From Paracoccaceae bacterium (GTDB taxonomy: Bacteria; Pseudomonadota; Alphaproteobacteria; Rhodobacterales; Rhodobacteraceae), in the NCBI GenBank assembly GCA_021647745.1, contig JAKIUB010000014.1, forward strand, positions 1 through 64,000: a DNA stretch of 64,000 bases, given 5' to 3'. Under the pieces are notes generated by a model that was not told the origin of the DNA, did no database searches, and saw nothing but the letters and a program-made list of their open reading frames with translations. The translations under genes and the position numbers were made by a program. This document shows, one piece after another, positions 1 to 8,314 of the stretch. How positions within the stretch are numbered: position 1 is the stretch's first letter; every line of letters begins with the position of its first letter.

Positions 1-1490
1 CTAAATAATTTAAGAAGCCCAACTCGGACCCCATTCTCCAACACCAGCCGAATAACCCCCAGCGCCGCCCTGCGCAAAGCAAACGGGTCTTTGCTCCCCG
101 TCGGCTTTTCATCAATCGCCCAGAAACCCGTCAGGGTGTCTATCTTGTCAGCCAGCGCCACGGCCACCGAAACCGGCTCGCTTGGCACATCATCAGATGG
201 CCCCAGCGGCTGCCAGTGTTGCTCGCAGGCATTGGCCACCGCTTGCGGCATCCCAGCCTTCTCGGCATAATACCGCCCCATCAGCCCTTGCAGCTCGGGG
301 AATTCATAGACCATCTCGCTCATCAAATCGGCCTTGCAGATCTCCGCTGCTTGTTTAGCTTGGGCGGGGTCGGCTTTAACATCTTTCGCGATCTCCCGCG
401 CCAGCGCTGCAATCCGCGCCACCCGCTCGGCCTGTGTGCCCAGCTTGTTATGGAAGGTCACATTCGCAAGCCTCAAAGCCATATCGCTAAGCGGCACCCG
501 CAGGTCATTCTCCCAGAAGAATTTGGCGTCGGAAAGCCGCGCAAACAGCACTTTCTGGTTACCCGCCAGAATGGTCGCGCCGCCGTCTGCGGTCTCGCGG
601 TTCGCCACAGTAATAAACTTCTCAATCCGCCCCGTTTTTGGGTTCCGCACAGAAAAAAACTTCTGATGCTCGCGCATACTTGTTTGCAGCACCTCCGGCG
701 GCAGCTCAAAGAAATCCTCGGCAATGTCACCCATCAGCACCACTGGCCATTCAACCAAGCCCGCAACCTCGGCCAGCAGCGCACGGTCTTCCACCACATC
801 AAGCCCTTGCGCAAAGGCCGCATTGGTGGCGTCATGCCAAATCAGGTTCGCCCGCTCCGCCGGGTCCAGCATCACAAACGCCGCCTTCAGCTTGGCCTCA
901 TAATCCTCAAAGCCCGAAACGCTAAACCGCCCCGGTGCCATAAACCGATGCCCCTCGGTGCTATCCCCCACCGGAACATCCACATCCACGGGCACAACTT
1001 CAACTTCATTCTTTCCCAAAATACTCAAAACCGAATGCAAAGGCCGCACCCAGCGCATCTGGGAAGCGCCCCAACGCATAGACTTGGGCCACGGGAATTT
1101 GCGGATTACATCCGACACCACCCCGGACAGCACCTCGGCAGCCGCCCGTCCGGGCTTTACAATCTCGGCTACATAAATGTCGCCTTTTTTATCGGCCCTC
1201 ACCACTAGATCCTCACGCGAAACACCAGCACCCCGCAAGAACCCCTCGATCGCCTTATCCGGCGAGCCAACCCGAGGCCCTTTGCGCTCTTCGCGGATGG
1301 TCGCAGAATGCTCCAGCACTCCGCAAATGCTCAAACACAAGCGGCGCGGGGTGGTGAACACCGCCGCGCTTTCGTAGGTAATGCCGGCATCTACCAAGCC
1401 GTCCGTCACCAGCTTTTTGAGGTCTTCGCCTGCGCGCTTTTGCATCCGCGCCGGGATTTCCTCACTAAACAGCTCCAGCAAATAATCCAT
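1..1490 (-). CDS. glyS: Glycyl-tRNA synthetase beta subunit, C-terminal end cut by window
   Basis: Charges tRNA-Gly together with the alpha subunit (class II alpha2beta2 enzyme, cytoplasm). The frame is open from an ATG at 1490 to the left edge of the window, giving about 496 codons of a protein that is usually near 700 residues, so the C-terminal third lies outside. The N-terminus reads MDYLLELFSEEIPARM, which is the hallmark start of bacterial GlyS. The partner gene glyQ lies upstream on the same strand, with one small gene between them that ends only 3 bases before this start, so translational coupling is likely. The N-terminal signature and the context make the identification firm; nothing can be said about the missing end. 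Confidence 0.95.
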   Translation of the reverse strand, partial: MDYLLELFSEEIPARMQKRAGEDLKKLVTDGLVDAGITYESAAVFTTPRRLCLSICGVLEHSATIREERKGPRVGSPDKAIEGFLRGAGVSREDLVVRADKKGDIYVAEIVKPGRAAAEVLSGVVSDVIRKFPWPKSMRWGASQMRWVRPLHSVLSILGKNEVEVVPVDVDVPVGDSTEGHRFMAPGRFSVSGFEDYEAKLKAAFVMLDPAERANLIWHDATNAAFAQGLDVVEDRALLAEVAGLVEWPVVLMGDIAEDFFELPPEVLQTSMREHQKFFSVRNPKTGRIEKFITVANRETADGGATILAGNQKVLFARLSDAKFFWENDLRVPLSDMALRLANVTFHNKLGTQAERVARIAALAREIAKDVKADPAQAKQAAEICKADLMSEMVYEFPELQGLMGRYYAEKAGMPQAVANACEQHWQPLGPSDDVPSEPVSVAVALADKIDTLTGFWAIDEKPTGSKDPFALRRAALGVIRLVLENGVRVGLLKLF

Positions 1491-1493
1491 GCT

Positions 1494-1934
1494 CTATTCC
1501 TGATAAGTGTCGTTAAGTTGCCGCCACCGGAAGGCGCGGCCATCGGGGTAAACCGCTACCATCAAGTCCATGCCTTCTTTATCTGCCATCTTTGCCAGAT
1601 AGGCCACCGCCGCACCGGCTTGCAGATCAAGGGTGATGCGCTCGGCATTGTAGCAGTCAAACCACGGCGGGGGAGTGAGAGGGGTGGCGGCATCGGTCAT
1701 ATCCAGCCCCTGAAAATCCGCCGGTGACACCAAAAAACACCCGCGCATTTTCAGGTTGGAGGAGGTGGCATCAATACCGACATAATTTTCAACCTCGATC
1801 ACACGCTCCTGAACCGTGATCGAAGTGATATCGGTAACATCATCATAATAATAATAATACTGGAAGTAATACAGCGCCGCGCCAAAAATCAGCGGAAAAC
1901 CGAACAGGCCAAATGCAACAAGTTTTCCGGTCAT
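1494..1934 (-). CDS. Small membrane-anchored protein between glyQ and glyS (DUF6446-like)
   Basis: A 146-residue protein of unknown function. An N-terminal hydrophobic segment (residues 5-22, LVAFGLFGFPLIFGAALYY) is followed by a tyrosine-rich stretch with five consecutive Tyr, then an acidic/polar domain with several cysteines that is probably periplasmic. I chose the ATG at 1934 because AGGAG sits 8 bases upstream and the hydrophobic anchor starts just after it; an upstream in-frame extension to 2054 would run into glyQ. The gene sits 85 bases after glyQ and 3 bases before glyS. This placement, with a protein called DUF6446, is one I recall from other Rhodobacteraceae, but that family name is from memory. 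No enzymatic motif is visible. Confidence 0.8.
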   Translation of the reverse strand: MTGKLVAFGLFGFPLIFGAALYYFQYYYYYDDVTDITSITVQERVIEVENYVGIDATSSNLKMRGCFLVSPADFQGLDMTDAATPLTPPPWFDCYNAERITLDLQAGAAVAYLAKMADKEGMDLMVAVYPDGRAFRWRQLNDTYQE

Positions 1935-2019
1935 AAGAATGCTCCTACGGCGATGGCCACATGTGTGAGAGGGATAGGAAGAGAAAAAAGGACGGGCAGA
2001 AAAATCAGGGCCGTAATGC

Positions 2020-2931
2020 TCATGCGCCACCTGCCCCGGTCTGCATAAATGCATCCGCGCACATTTTTGTCAGCGCCCGCACGCGGCCAATATAGGCCTG
2101 CCGCTCGGTCACCGAGATCACGCCGCGCGCATCAAGCAGGTTAAACACATGGCTGGCCTTGATTGCCTGATCATAAGCGGGGTGGGCCATAATAATCTTG
2201 CGGCCCGTTCTGGGGTCATTCGCCGGCGCGGCCAGTATCCGTTCGCACTCGGCCTCGGCATCCTCGAAATGCTTCAGCAATATGCCGGTGTCGGCAATAT
2301 CGAAATTCCAGCGAGAATATTCTTCCTCGGTCTGCCGGAAAATATCGCCATAGCTCAGCGGCACCGGCGCATCAGGGGCGTTAAAAGGCATGTCCATTAC
2401 ATGGTCAACGCCCAGCACATACATCGCCAAACGCTCCAGCCCATAGGTCAGCTCGCCCGATACCGGCTTGCAGTCCATGCCCGCCACCTGCTGAAAATAG
2501 GTAAACTGGCCGATCTCCATACCGTCACACCACACCTCCCAGCCAAGGCCCCAGGCACCTAATGTCGGCGACTCCCAGTCATCTTCCACAAAGCGGATAT
2601 CATGCAGGTCCATATCAATCCCGATCGCCTCAAGCGAGCCAAGGTAAAGCGCCTGCAAATCCGGCGGTGAAGGCTTCAGGATCACCTGAAACTGGTAATA
2701 ATGCTGCATCCGGTTGGGGTTTTCGCCGTAACGCCCATCAGTGGGTCGCCGGCTGGGCTGCACATAGGCCGCTGCCCAAGGCTTGGGGCCGAGCGCGCGC
2801 AGCGTGGTGGCGGGATGAAACGTGCCCGCGCCGACCTCCATATCATAGGGTTGCAGTATCGCGCAGCCCTGTCCTGCCCAATAGGCCTGCAACCGCAAAA
2901 TGATCTCCTGAAAGCTTTGTGGTTTTTCCAT
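2020..2931 (-). CDS. glyQ: Glycyl-tRNA synthetase alpha subunit
   Basis: Catalytic subunit that forms glycyl-adenylate and transfers glycine to tRNA-Gly with GlyS. The 303-residue product has the usual family length and carries the conserved blocks QGCAILQPYD, GAGTFHPATTLR, YVQPSRRPTDGRYGENPNR and GLERLAMYVLGV. I start it at the ATG at 2931 (MEKPQSFQEII) because GGAG lies 7 bases upstream; an ATG 33 bases earlier would place the start inside the predicted promoter. It is first in the glyQ-DUF6446-glyS operon, and a sigma-70-type promoter is visible just upstream at 2961-2989. Confidence 0.97.
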   Translation of the reverse strand: MEKPQSFQEIILRLQAYWAGQGCAILQPYDMEVGAGTFHPATTLRALGPKPWAAAYVQPSRRPTDGRYGENPNRMQHYYQFQVILKPSPPDLQALYLGSLEAIGIDMDLHDIRFVEDDWESPTLGAWGLGWEVWCDGMEIGQFTYFQQVAGMDCKPVSGELTYGLERLAMYVLGVDHVMDMPFNAPDAPVPLSYGDIFRQTEEEYSRWNFDIADTGILLKHFEDAEAECERILAAPANDPRTGRKIIMAHPAYDQAIKASHVFNLLDARGVISVTERQAYIGRVRALTKMCADAFMQTGAGGA

Positions 2932-2960
2932 TGGCTCCACCCCGTGCAAATCTCTGCCCT

Positions 2961-2989
2961 TCAATAGGGGGTGCGGGGCGGAGGGTCAA
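2961..2989 (-). promoter_or_regulatory. Predicted sigma-70 promoter of glyQ
   Basis: Reading the minus strand, a -35 TTGACC (2989-2984) is followed after exactly 17 bases by a -10-like TATTGA (2966-2961). The -35 is a 5/6 match; the -10 is weak (3/6). The expected transcript would start near 2954 and leave a leader of about 23 bases before the glyQ ATG, long enough for the visible GGAG ribosome-binding site. This is inferred from sequence only. Confidence 0.5.
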
Positions 2990-3005
2990 TCACGCAACGC
3001 CTTGC

Positions 3006-3034
3006 CGGGCCATTCTATCCTCCCCGATGGCCCG
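3006..3034. other. Perfect 8-bp inverted repeat between glyQ and the decarboxylase gene
   Basis: CGGGCCAT at 3006-3013 pairs with ATGGCCCG at 3027-3034 around a 13-base loop. It lies between the stop of the upstream decarboxylase gene (3172) and the predicted glyQ promoter, so it would be at the end of the decarboxylase transcript. There is no run of T after it on either strand, so a classic Rho-independent terminator is not supported. A second weaker hairpin (GCCCGCT 3153-3159 with AGCGGGC 3174-3180) overlaps the decarboxylase stop codon. The rest of 2990-3171 shows nothing recognisable. Confidence 0.4.
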
Positions 3035-3171
3035 TCATAAAGCTCGAATTTCAACCCACCATACAGCCCCTGCCCTATTTTGGTGTAAAGAGCTATAAAG
3101 AACAGACGCGGTATCCTTTTTCAGGCGACATACTGACGCCCAAAATCCAGAGGCCCGCTTAAAAGAAGTAA

Positions 3172-4569
3172 CTAGCGGGCAGAGGCCAGCACCGCCGCCA
3201 AAAACACTCGCAAATCCTCATTCCGCGTCCGGTGGTTGGTAATATTCACCCGCACCGCCTTGCGCCCGTTAACGCTGGTCAAAGACGGCACCGCCACCCC
3301 GTTTTCCTGCAGCCTCAGCACAATCTCCTCGGTTGCCACATCGCCCAAAATATGGGCAAACACCACGACCGAGCTGGCCACGGGGGCCAACCGCTCCAGG
3401 CTTGGCTCCTTATCCACCATATCGGCCAACAGCTTGGCCTGCGCACAGTTCCGGCTGATCGCCGCCCCCAGCGCCTCCGTGCCCAGCGCCGTGATTTGCG
3501 CCCATACTTTCAGCGCCCGAAACCCGCGCGAAAGCTCCGGCCCGTAATCCACCGGCCAAGGCCTCCCCGCGGCCAGCCCGCGCGCCGCACTGGCCAAGTA
3601 GTCCGGCGCGCTTTCAAAGGCCGCACGGTGCAATCCCTCGTCCCGCACCAGCACAAACCCCGCATCATAATTCACATGCAGCCATTTGTGAAAATCAAAC
3701 GCCAAGCTATCTGCTCGCTCAACCCCGCGCAGCCTTGGCCGCAATATATCACTCAGCACCCCCGCCGCACCAAAGGCACCATCAATATGTAGCCAAAGCC
3801 CCTCTGCGGCTGCAATATCCGCCAAAGCATCAAGATCATCAAAGGCCCCGACATTCACCGTCCCCGCCGTGCCGACCAGCAAAAACGGCTCCAGCCCGGC
3901 CGCGCGGTCTGCCGTGATCATCTTGCGCAAAGCTGGCATATCCATCTCGAAAGCCGCATTCACCGGCACGGCCCGCAACGCATCACTGCCCAGCCCCAGC
4001 ATATCAAACGCGCGGTTGATGCAATTATGCGCCTCCGATGAAGCATAGCCAACCAGCCGGTGCGCCCCCACCCCTACCTTGCGGGCACCCAGCTTTGCAT
4101 CTCGTGCCACCTTCAAAGCCACAATCGTCGCCATTGATGTGCCCGACACCACCAGCCCACTGGCCCCCGCCGGAAAACCAAACATCTCTTTCACCCAGGC
4201 CACCACCTGTTTTTCCACATAAATCGCGCCGTGGTCGCGCCCGCCAAGGTTGGCATTCATTGCCGCTGCCGTGATCTCGGCCAGCAGCGAGGCCGCACCG
4301 CCGCTGCCATGCACCCAGCCAAAAAACCTCGGGTGGGTATTGCCGACACCAAAAGGCAATAATTCCTCAAGCTGCGCCTGCACCTTTTCCATCCCGACAC
4401 CCTGCTCTGGCAAGCTGGCATGCATCTGGCGCTTTAGCGTTTCCGGCAAGGGCGCCCACACCGCTCCCTCTCCCGCCTGTTCCATTTTATCCAGTGCGGC
4501 CTCCAGCATTTTTTGCGCGCTAGCACGAAAAGCGGGCCAGTTTTCGGGGTCAAGTGAAGGTCTGGCCAT
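3172..4569 (-). CDS. Group II pyridoxal-phosphate decarboxylase (aromatic amino acid/glutamate decarboxylase family)
   Basis: Predicted cytoplasmic PLP-dependent amino acid decarboxylase; the substrate cannot be read from sequence. The 465-residue protein has the family's N-terminal block with NTHPRFFGWVHGSG, the cofactor-stacking region around SSEAHNCINRAFDMLG, the PLP-phosphate Asp-x-Ala motif in HIDGAFGAAG, and the Schiff-base lysine in FDFHKWLHVNYD at Lys295. The length is typical of aromatic-L-amino-acid decarboxylase relatives. The start ATG at 4569 is followed by MARPSLDPENWPAF. It stands alone, 240 bases before glyQ on the same strand, and is divergent from the Hint-domain gene. Possible substrates include aromatic amino acids, diaminobutyrate or aspartate. 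Confidence 0.88.
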   Translation of the reverse strand: MARPSLDPENWPAFRASAQKMLEAALDKMEQAGEGAVWAPLPETLKRQMHASLPEQGVGMEKVQAQLEELLPFGVGNTHPRFFGWVHGSGGAASLLAEITAAAMNANLGGRDHGAIYVEKQVVAWVKEMFGFPAGASGLVVSGTSMATIVALKVARDAKLGARKVGVGAHRLVGYASSEAHNCINRAFDMLGLGSDALRAVPVNAAFEMDMPALRKMITADRAAGLEPFLLVGTAGTVNVGAFDDLDALADIAAAEGLWLHIDGAFGAAGVLSDILRPRLRGVERADSLAFDFHKWLHVNYDAGFVLVRDEGLHRAAFESAPDYLASAARGLAAGRPWPVDYGPELSRGFRALKVWAQITALGTEALGAAISRNCAQAKLLADMVDKEPSLERLAPVASSVVVFAHILGDVATEEIVLRLQENGVAVPSLTSVNGRKAVRVNITNHRTRNEDLRVFLAAVLASAR

Positions 4570-4884
4570 ATTGCACGACTCCGGATCAAGAATATTGGAA
4601 CAAAATAGAGTAAAAAAACCCGCCCTATTGGCGGTAAATACGTTATTTCCCGGTAATTATAAACAGTTTTGTGCTGCGTGGATAAAAAGCTAGACATTCC
4701 CCACGAATTTTGTGGGTTATTGACACCAAATAACCATTATTGTAGATTACAGTCAGCTTGGAGACACATATTATTGCCCCCACGCGTTAACCTCGTGGCA
4801 ATGCAGAATGTAATAATGGATTTAATTGGTCGGACAGCTTTCAGTTTAAGCCGTCTATTTAACAAGTAGGGAAAAGGGTGTAAA
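4570..4884. other. Divergent intergenic region (315 bases)
   Basis: AT-rich spacer between the decarboxylase gene (-) and the Hint gene (+). It holds the strong plus-strand promoter at 4720-4748 and a short hairpin CCCAC(4700-4704)/GTGGG(4712-4716) just before it. The ORFs that can be drawn here are short and have no recognisable features. A leader of about 130 bases would precede the Hint-protein start; I see no known riboswitch in it. Confidence 0.6.
4720..4748 (+). promoter_or_regulatory. Strong predicted sigma-70 promoter of the Hint-domain gene
   Basis: A perfect -35 hexamer TTGACA (4720-4725) is followed after 17 bases by TAGATT (4743-4748), a 4/6 match to the -10 consensus. It is the best consensus-type promoter noticed in the window. 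Transcription would start near 4755 and leave an untranslated leader of about 130 bases. A small stem (4700-4716) abuts the -35 element. Confidence 0.6.
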
Positions 4885-6099
4885 ATGGCAAATACAGAAA
4901 CTCTAGTTTGGGCAAATGCAACTCCAGCAGGGGGGGCGCAATTAGCCGACTTTAACGGCGTGGCCCATAATGTTGGTGACATAACCGTAACCGCCACCCT
5001 GCTACCCGGTGAGGCAATCGATACAAACGCCGATCTAGCGTTCAACGGGTTTGGCGTTGATGCCGGCGAGCTTTATACTGGCGGTAATTACACCGGCGGC
5101 GGGGTCTCAAATAGCGCCCTCCATCTTTCAGACGCCGATGACTCAACGGCTGGCTACTCCCATACTGTCACTCTTGCTTTGGATTTCACATCAAATACCG
5201 GTGGTGATAACGGGGTAGATAACCTGGATTTCTGGATCAGTGATATCGACCAGGGCTCTTGGGATGATGTCATCACCATCCGCGTTTATGATCTTAACGG
5301 TGATCTGATCACAGATCCCGGCGCTGTCACCTTCCCTACCCTTGGCAGCAATCTGGTCGAAACAGGCGATACTCTCACCGTCGGCACCTTCGGGAATCTT
5401 GACCCCGTAGACGCCGGAGGTGCTGTAAATGTAGTTGTCACCGTCCCGATCAGCCGTATAGAGATTGACTACGGCAATGATGATGATGGCGGGCAGCGTG
5501 TCGAGATATCTGATCTCACCTACGAGCCGCATTTTCCCCCGCCCTGCTTCACCACCGGCACCCGTATTCTCACCGAAAATGGCGAAGTCGCGGTCGAAGA
5601 TCTGGTCGAGGGCGACCTTGTGGTCACCAAAGGCAACGGCCTGATGCCGATCCGCTGGATCGGCCAGCGCACAATCAAGGCTGTTGGCTCTATGGCTCCC
5701 GTCTGCATCAGCAAAGGCACCCTTGGCAACAGCCGTGACCTTCTGGTTTCGCCCGGCCACCACATGCTGCTTGCCGACGCCCGAATTTCCGCACTTTTCG
5801 CCGAAGATGAAGTGTTGGTCACCGCTAAATCCTTGCTGGACGGAGACCGTATCTACCGTAAATCCGGCGGCGAAGTGACCTATTTTCACATCCTGTTTGA
5901 TCAACACGAGATCATCTTTGCCGAAGGAGCGCCGGCCGAAAGCCTGCTCCTTGAGGAAAGCACCCTGCGCAGCTTCTCGAAAGAAACCTCTGACGAGGTG
6001 CTGGCACTCTTCCCCGAGCTGAACGGCAAAGCTTCCAACTACGGAAAGGTTGCCCGTCCGGTGCTCAACCCGGCCGAGGCCGGGCTGCTTGTCAACTAG
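4885..6099 (+). CDS. Hint (Hedgehog/intein) domain protein with acidic beta-rich N-terminal domain
   Basis: A 404-residue protein in two parts. Residues 1-215 are rich in Asp, Gly, Thr and Asn, without a signal peptide or hydrophobic segment, and look like an extracellular beta-sandwich. Residues 221-404 form a Hint_2-type domain starting at Cys221 in CFTTGTRILTENGEVAVEDL, with the His-containing block VSPGHHMLL, as in Hedgehog/intein autoprocessing modules. Such proteins are abundant in Rhodobacterales and are commonly thought to be exported by type I secretion; no secretion genes adjoin it, and I see no GGxGxDxxx nonapeptide repeats. It has its own promoter and terminator, so it is a single-gene unit. 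The molecular role is unknown. Confidence 0.85.
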   Translation: MANTETLVWANATPAGGAQLADFNGVAHNVGDITVTATLLPGEAIDTNADLAFNGFGVDAGELYTGGNYTGGGVSNSALHLSDADDSTAGYSHTVTLALDFTSNTGGDNGVDNLDFWISDIDQGSWDDVITIRVYDLNGDLITDPGAVTFPTLGSNLVETGDTLTVGTFGNLDPVDAGGAVNVVVTVPISRIEIDYGNDDDGGQRVEISDLTYEPHFPPPCFTTGTRILTENGEVAVEDLVEGDLVVTKGNGLMPIRWIGQRTIKAVGSMAPVCISKGTLGNSRDLLVSPGHHMLLADARISALFAEDEVLVTAKSLLDGDRIYRKSGGEVTYFHILFDQHEIIFAEGAPAESLLLEESTLRSFSKETSDEVLALFPELNGKASNYGKVARPVLNPAEAGLLVN

Positions 6100-6148
6100 G
6101 CACAGGGCCTTTCAAAAAGCGCCACCCTGCAGGGGGGCAGCCAAAACC

Positions 6149-6181
6149 AAAAAGGCGCGGCGTTGAATACCGCGCCTTTTT
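6149..6181. terminator. Bidirectional Rho-independent terminator between Hint gene and mcm
   Basis: A perfect 12-bp stem, AAAAAGGCGCGG (6149-6160) and CCGCGCCTTTTT (6170-6181), with a 9-base loop. The A/T ends give a T run on both strands, so it can end the Hint transcript (+) and the mcm transcript (-, stop codon at 6188). Confidence 0.92.
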
Positions 6182-6187
6182 GCATCT

Positions 6188-8314
6188 CTACCAGTTTTGC
6201 CGCCGAATAAGCCGCAGCACTTTCTTCGCCGCTTCAGGGATATTGGTGCCCGGCCCGAATATCGCCTTCACCCCGTGATCATAAAGATATTCATAATCCT
6301 GCTGCGGAATCACCCCGCCGCACACCACAATAATATCGTTGGCACCAGCATCGCGCAGTGCATCCACCAGCAAGGGCGCAAGGGTTTTATGCCCTGCGGC
6401 CTGCGAGCTGATCCCGACTACATGCACGCCCTTGGCGATGGCCTCGGCGGCGGCCTCTTCGGGGGTTTGGAATAGCGGCCCGACATCGACATTAAAACCA
6501 AGGTCGGCAAAGGCCGTGGCGATCACTTTGGCACCGCGATCATGGCCATCCTGCCCCATTTTAACCACCAGCATATGCGGGGTGCGGCCCTCCTTCTTGG
6601 CAAAACTCTGCACATCTTCAACAATTTTGGCAAAGCCTTCATCGCCCGCGTAAGCCGCGCCATAAACCCCTTTCAGGGTTTTTACCTCGGCTTTATGGCG
6701 GCCAAACACCCGCTCCATCGCATTTGAAATCTCGCCCACCGAGGCCCGCGCCCGCGCCGCTTCCACCGCCAGCTCCAGCAGGTTTCCGGTGCCCCGCGCG
6801 CCCGCTTCCAGCGCTTCCAGTGCAGCGGTACAGGCGGCTTCATCGCGGTTTTTACGCATGTTTTTCAGGCGTTTGATCTGCCCCTCGCGCACCGCCACAT
6901 TGTCTACATCCAGAATATCGATCGGGTCTTGCTGATCGAGCTTGTATTTATTAACCCCGACAACCACCTCTTCGCCGCGATCGACCAAAGCCTGCCGCCG
7001 CGCCGCGCTTTCCTCTATCCGCAGTTTTGGCATGCCGGATTCGACCGCCTTGGTCATGCCGCCCAACGCGTCAACCTCCTCGATCAGCGCCCATGCCTTA
7101 TCAGCCAGCTCGGCGGTCAGGCTTTCAACATAGTAACTGCCCGCCAGCGGGTCGACCACGTTGGTTATGCCGGTTTCTTCTTGCAAGATCAGCTGGGTGT
7201 TGCGGGCAATACGGGCCGAAAAATCGGTGGGCAGGGCAATGGCCTCGTCCAGCGCATTGGTGTGCAGGCTCTGGGTGCCGCCAAGTGCCGCCGCCATCGC
7301 CTCGTAAGCGGTGCGGATCACGTTGTTATAAGGGTCCTGCTCTTGCAGGCTCACACCCGAAGTCTGGCAATGGGTGCGCAGCATTTTGCTGCTGGTCTTT
7401 TGCGCGCCAAACTCGGTCATGATCCGGTGCCACAGCAACCTTGCAGCACGCAGCTTGGCGGCTTCCATGAAAAAATTCATGCCAATGGCAAAGAAAAAGC
7501 TGAGCCGGCCAGCGAAAGCATCGACATCCATGCCCGCCTCAATCGCGGCACGCACATATTCCTTGCCATCTGCGAGGGTATAGGCCAGCTCCTGCACAAG
7601 GTTCGCGCCCGCCTCCTGCATATGATAGCCGCTGATTGAAATACTGTTGAATTTCGGCATCTCGGCGGCGGTATATTTAATAATATCCGAGACAATCCGC
7701 ATGCTTGGCGCGGGCGGATAGATATAGGTGTTGCGGACCATAAACTCTTTCAGCACATCGTTTTGAATGGTGCCAGTCAGGGCCGCACGGCTCACCCCCT
7801 GCTCTTCCCCCGCCACAATAAAGCTCGCCAAAATAGGGATAACCGCGCCGTTCATCGTCATCGAAACCGACATTTTATCCAGCGGAATTCCGTCAAACAG
7901 GATCTTCATATCCTCGACGGAGTCAATCGCCACGCCCGCCTTGCCAACATCCCCCTCAACGCGCGGGTGGTCGCTATCATAGCCCCGGTGGGTAGCCAGA
8001 TCAAAAGCAACAGAAACCCCCTTTTGCCCCGCCGCAAGGTTGCGCCGATAAAAGGCGTTACTCTCCTCGGCAGTAGAAAACCCGGCATATTGGCGGATGG
8101 TCCATGGCCGCCCGGTATACATGGTGGCGCGCGGGCCACGGGTGAAAGGCTCCAAGCCCGGCAGACTGTGCATATGGGGCAGGTCAGCTGTATCTTCGGC
8201 GGTATAAACCGGTTTCACGGTGATACCCTCGGGGGTTTGCCACTCGAGGCTTTCCAGCGGTTTGCCGCGCAGTTCCTTTTCAGCCAGTGCCTTCCAATCT
8301 GCTTTATCCGCCAT
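6188..8314 (-). CDS. mcm: Methylmalonyl-CoA mutase
   Basis: Adenosylcobalamin-dependent isomerase converting (R)-methylmalonyl-CoA to succinyl-CoA, the last step of propionyl-CoA assimilation. The 708-residue single-chain enzyme has the TIM-barrel substrate domain (with RQYAGFSTAEESNAFYRRNLAAGQ and SVAFDLATHRGYDSDHPRV) and a C-terminal B12-binding domain with the lower-ligand motif DGHDRG near residue 589. The ATG at 8314 overlaps the pccA stop as TGATG, so I prefer it to the GTG one codon earlier. A strong terminator follows at 6149-6181. The epimerase gene needed between carboxylase and mutase is not in this window. Confidence 0.97.
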   Translation of the reverse strand: MADKADWKALAEKELRGKPLESLEWQTPEGITVKPVYTAEDTADLPHMHSLPGLEPFTRGPRATMYTGRPWTIRQYAGFSTAEESNAFYRRNLAAGQKGVSVAFDLATHRGYDSDHPRVEGDVGKAGVAIDSVEDMKILFDGIPLDKMSVSMTMNGAVIPILASFIVAGEEQGVSRAALTGTIQNDVLKEFMVRNTYIYPPAPSMRIVSDIIKYTAAEMPKFNSISISGYHMQEAGANLVQELAYTLADGKEYVRAAIEAGMDVDAFAGRLSFFFAIGMNFFMEAAKLRAARLLWHRIMTEFGAQKTSSKMLRTHCQTSGVSLQEQDPYNNVIRTAYEAMAAALGGTQSLHTNALDEAIALPTDFSARIARNTQLILQEETGITNVVDPLAGSYYVESLTAELADKAWALIEEVDALGGMTKAVESGMPKLRIEESAARRQALVDRGEEVVVGVNKYKLDQQDPIDILDVDNVAVREGQIKRLKNMRKNRDEAACTAALEALEAGARGTGNLLELAVEAARARASVGEISNAMERVFGRHKAEVKTLKGVYGAAYAGDEGFAKIVEDVQSFAKKEGRTPHMLVVKMGQDGHDRGAKVIATAFADLGFNVDVGPLFQTPEEAAAEAIAKGVHVVGISSQAAGHKTLAPLLVDALRDAGANDIIVVCGGVIPQQDYEYLYDHGVKAIFGPGTNIPEAAKKVLRLIRRQNW

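Noticed and set aside
216..1208. 330-codon plus-strand frame opposite glyS
   Set aside because: It lies fully antisense to a clearly recognised glyS and its translation has no family features.
4669..4869. Small plus-strand ORF before the Hint gene
   Set aside because: It overlaps the strong promoter and has no ribosome-binding site or recognisable features.
5191..5907. 238-codon minus-strand frame opposite the Hint gene
   Set aside because: Antisense to a recognised gene; product lacks recognisable features.
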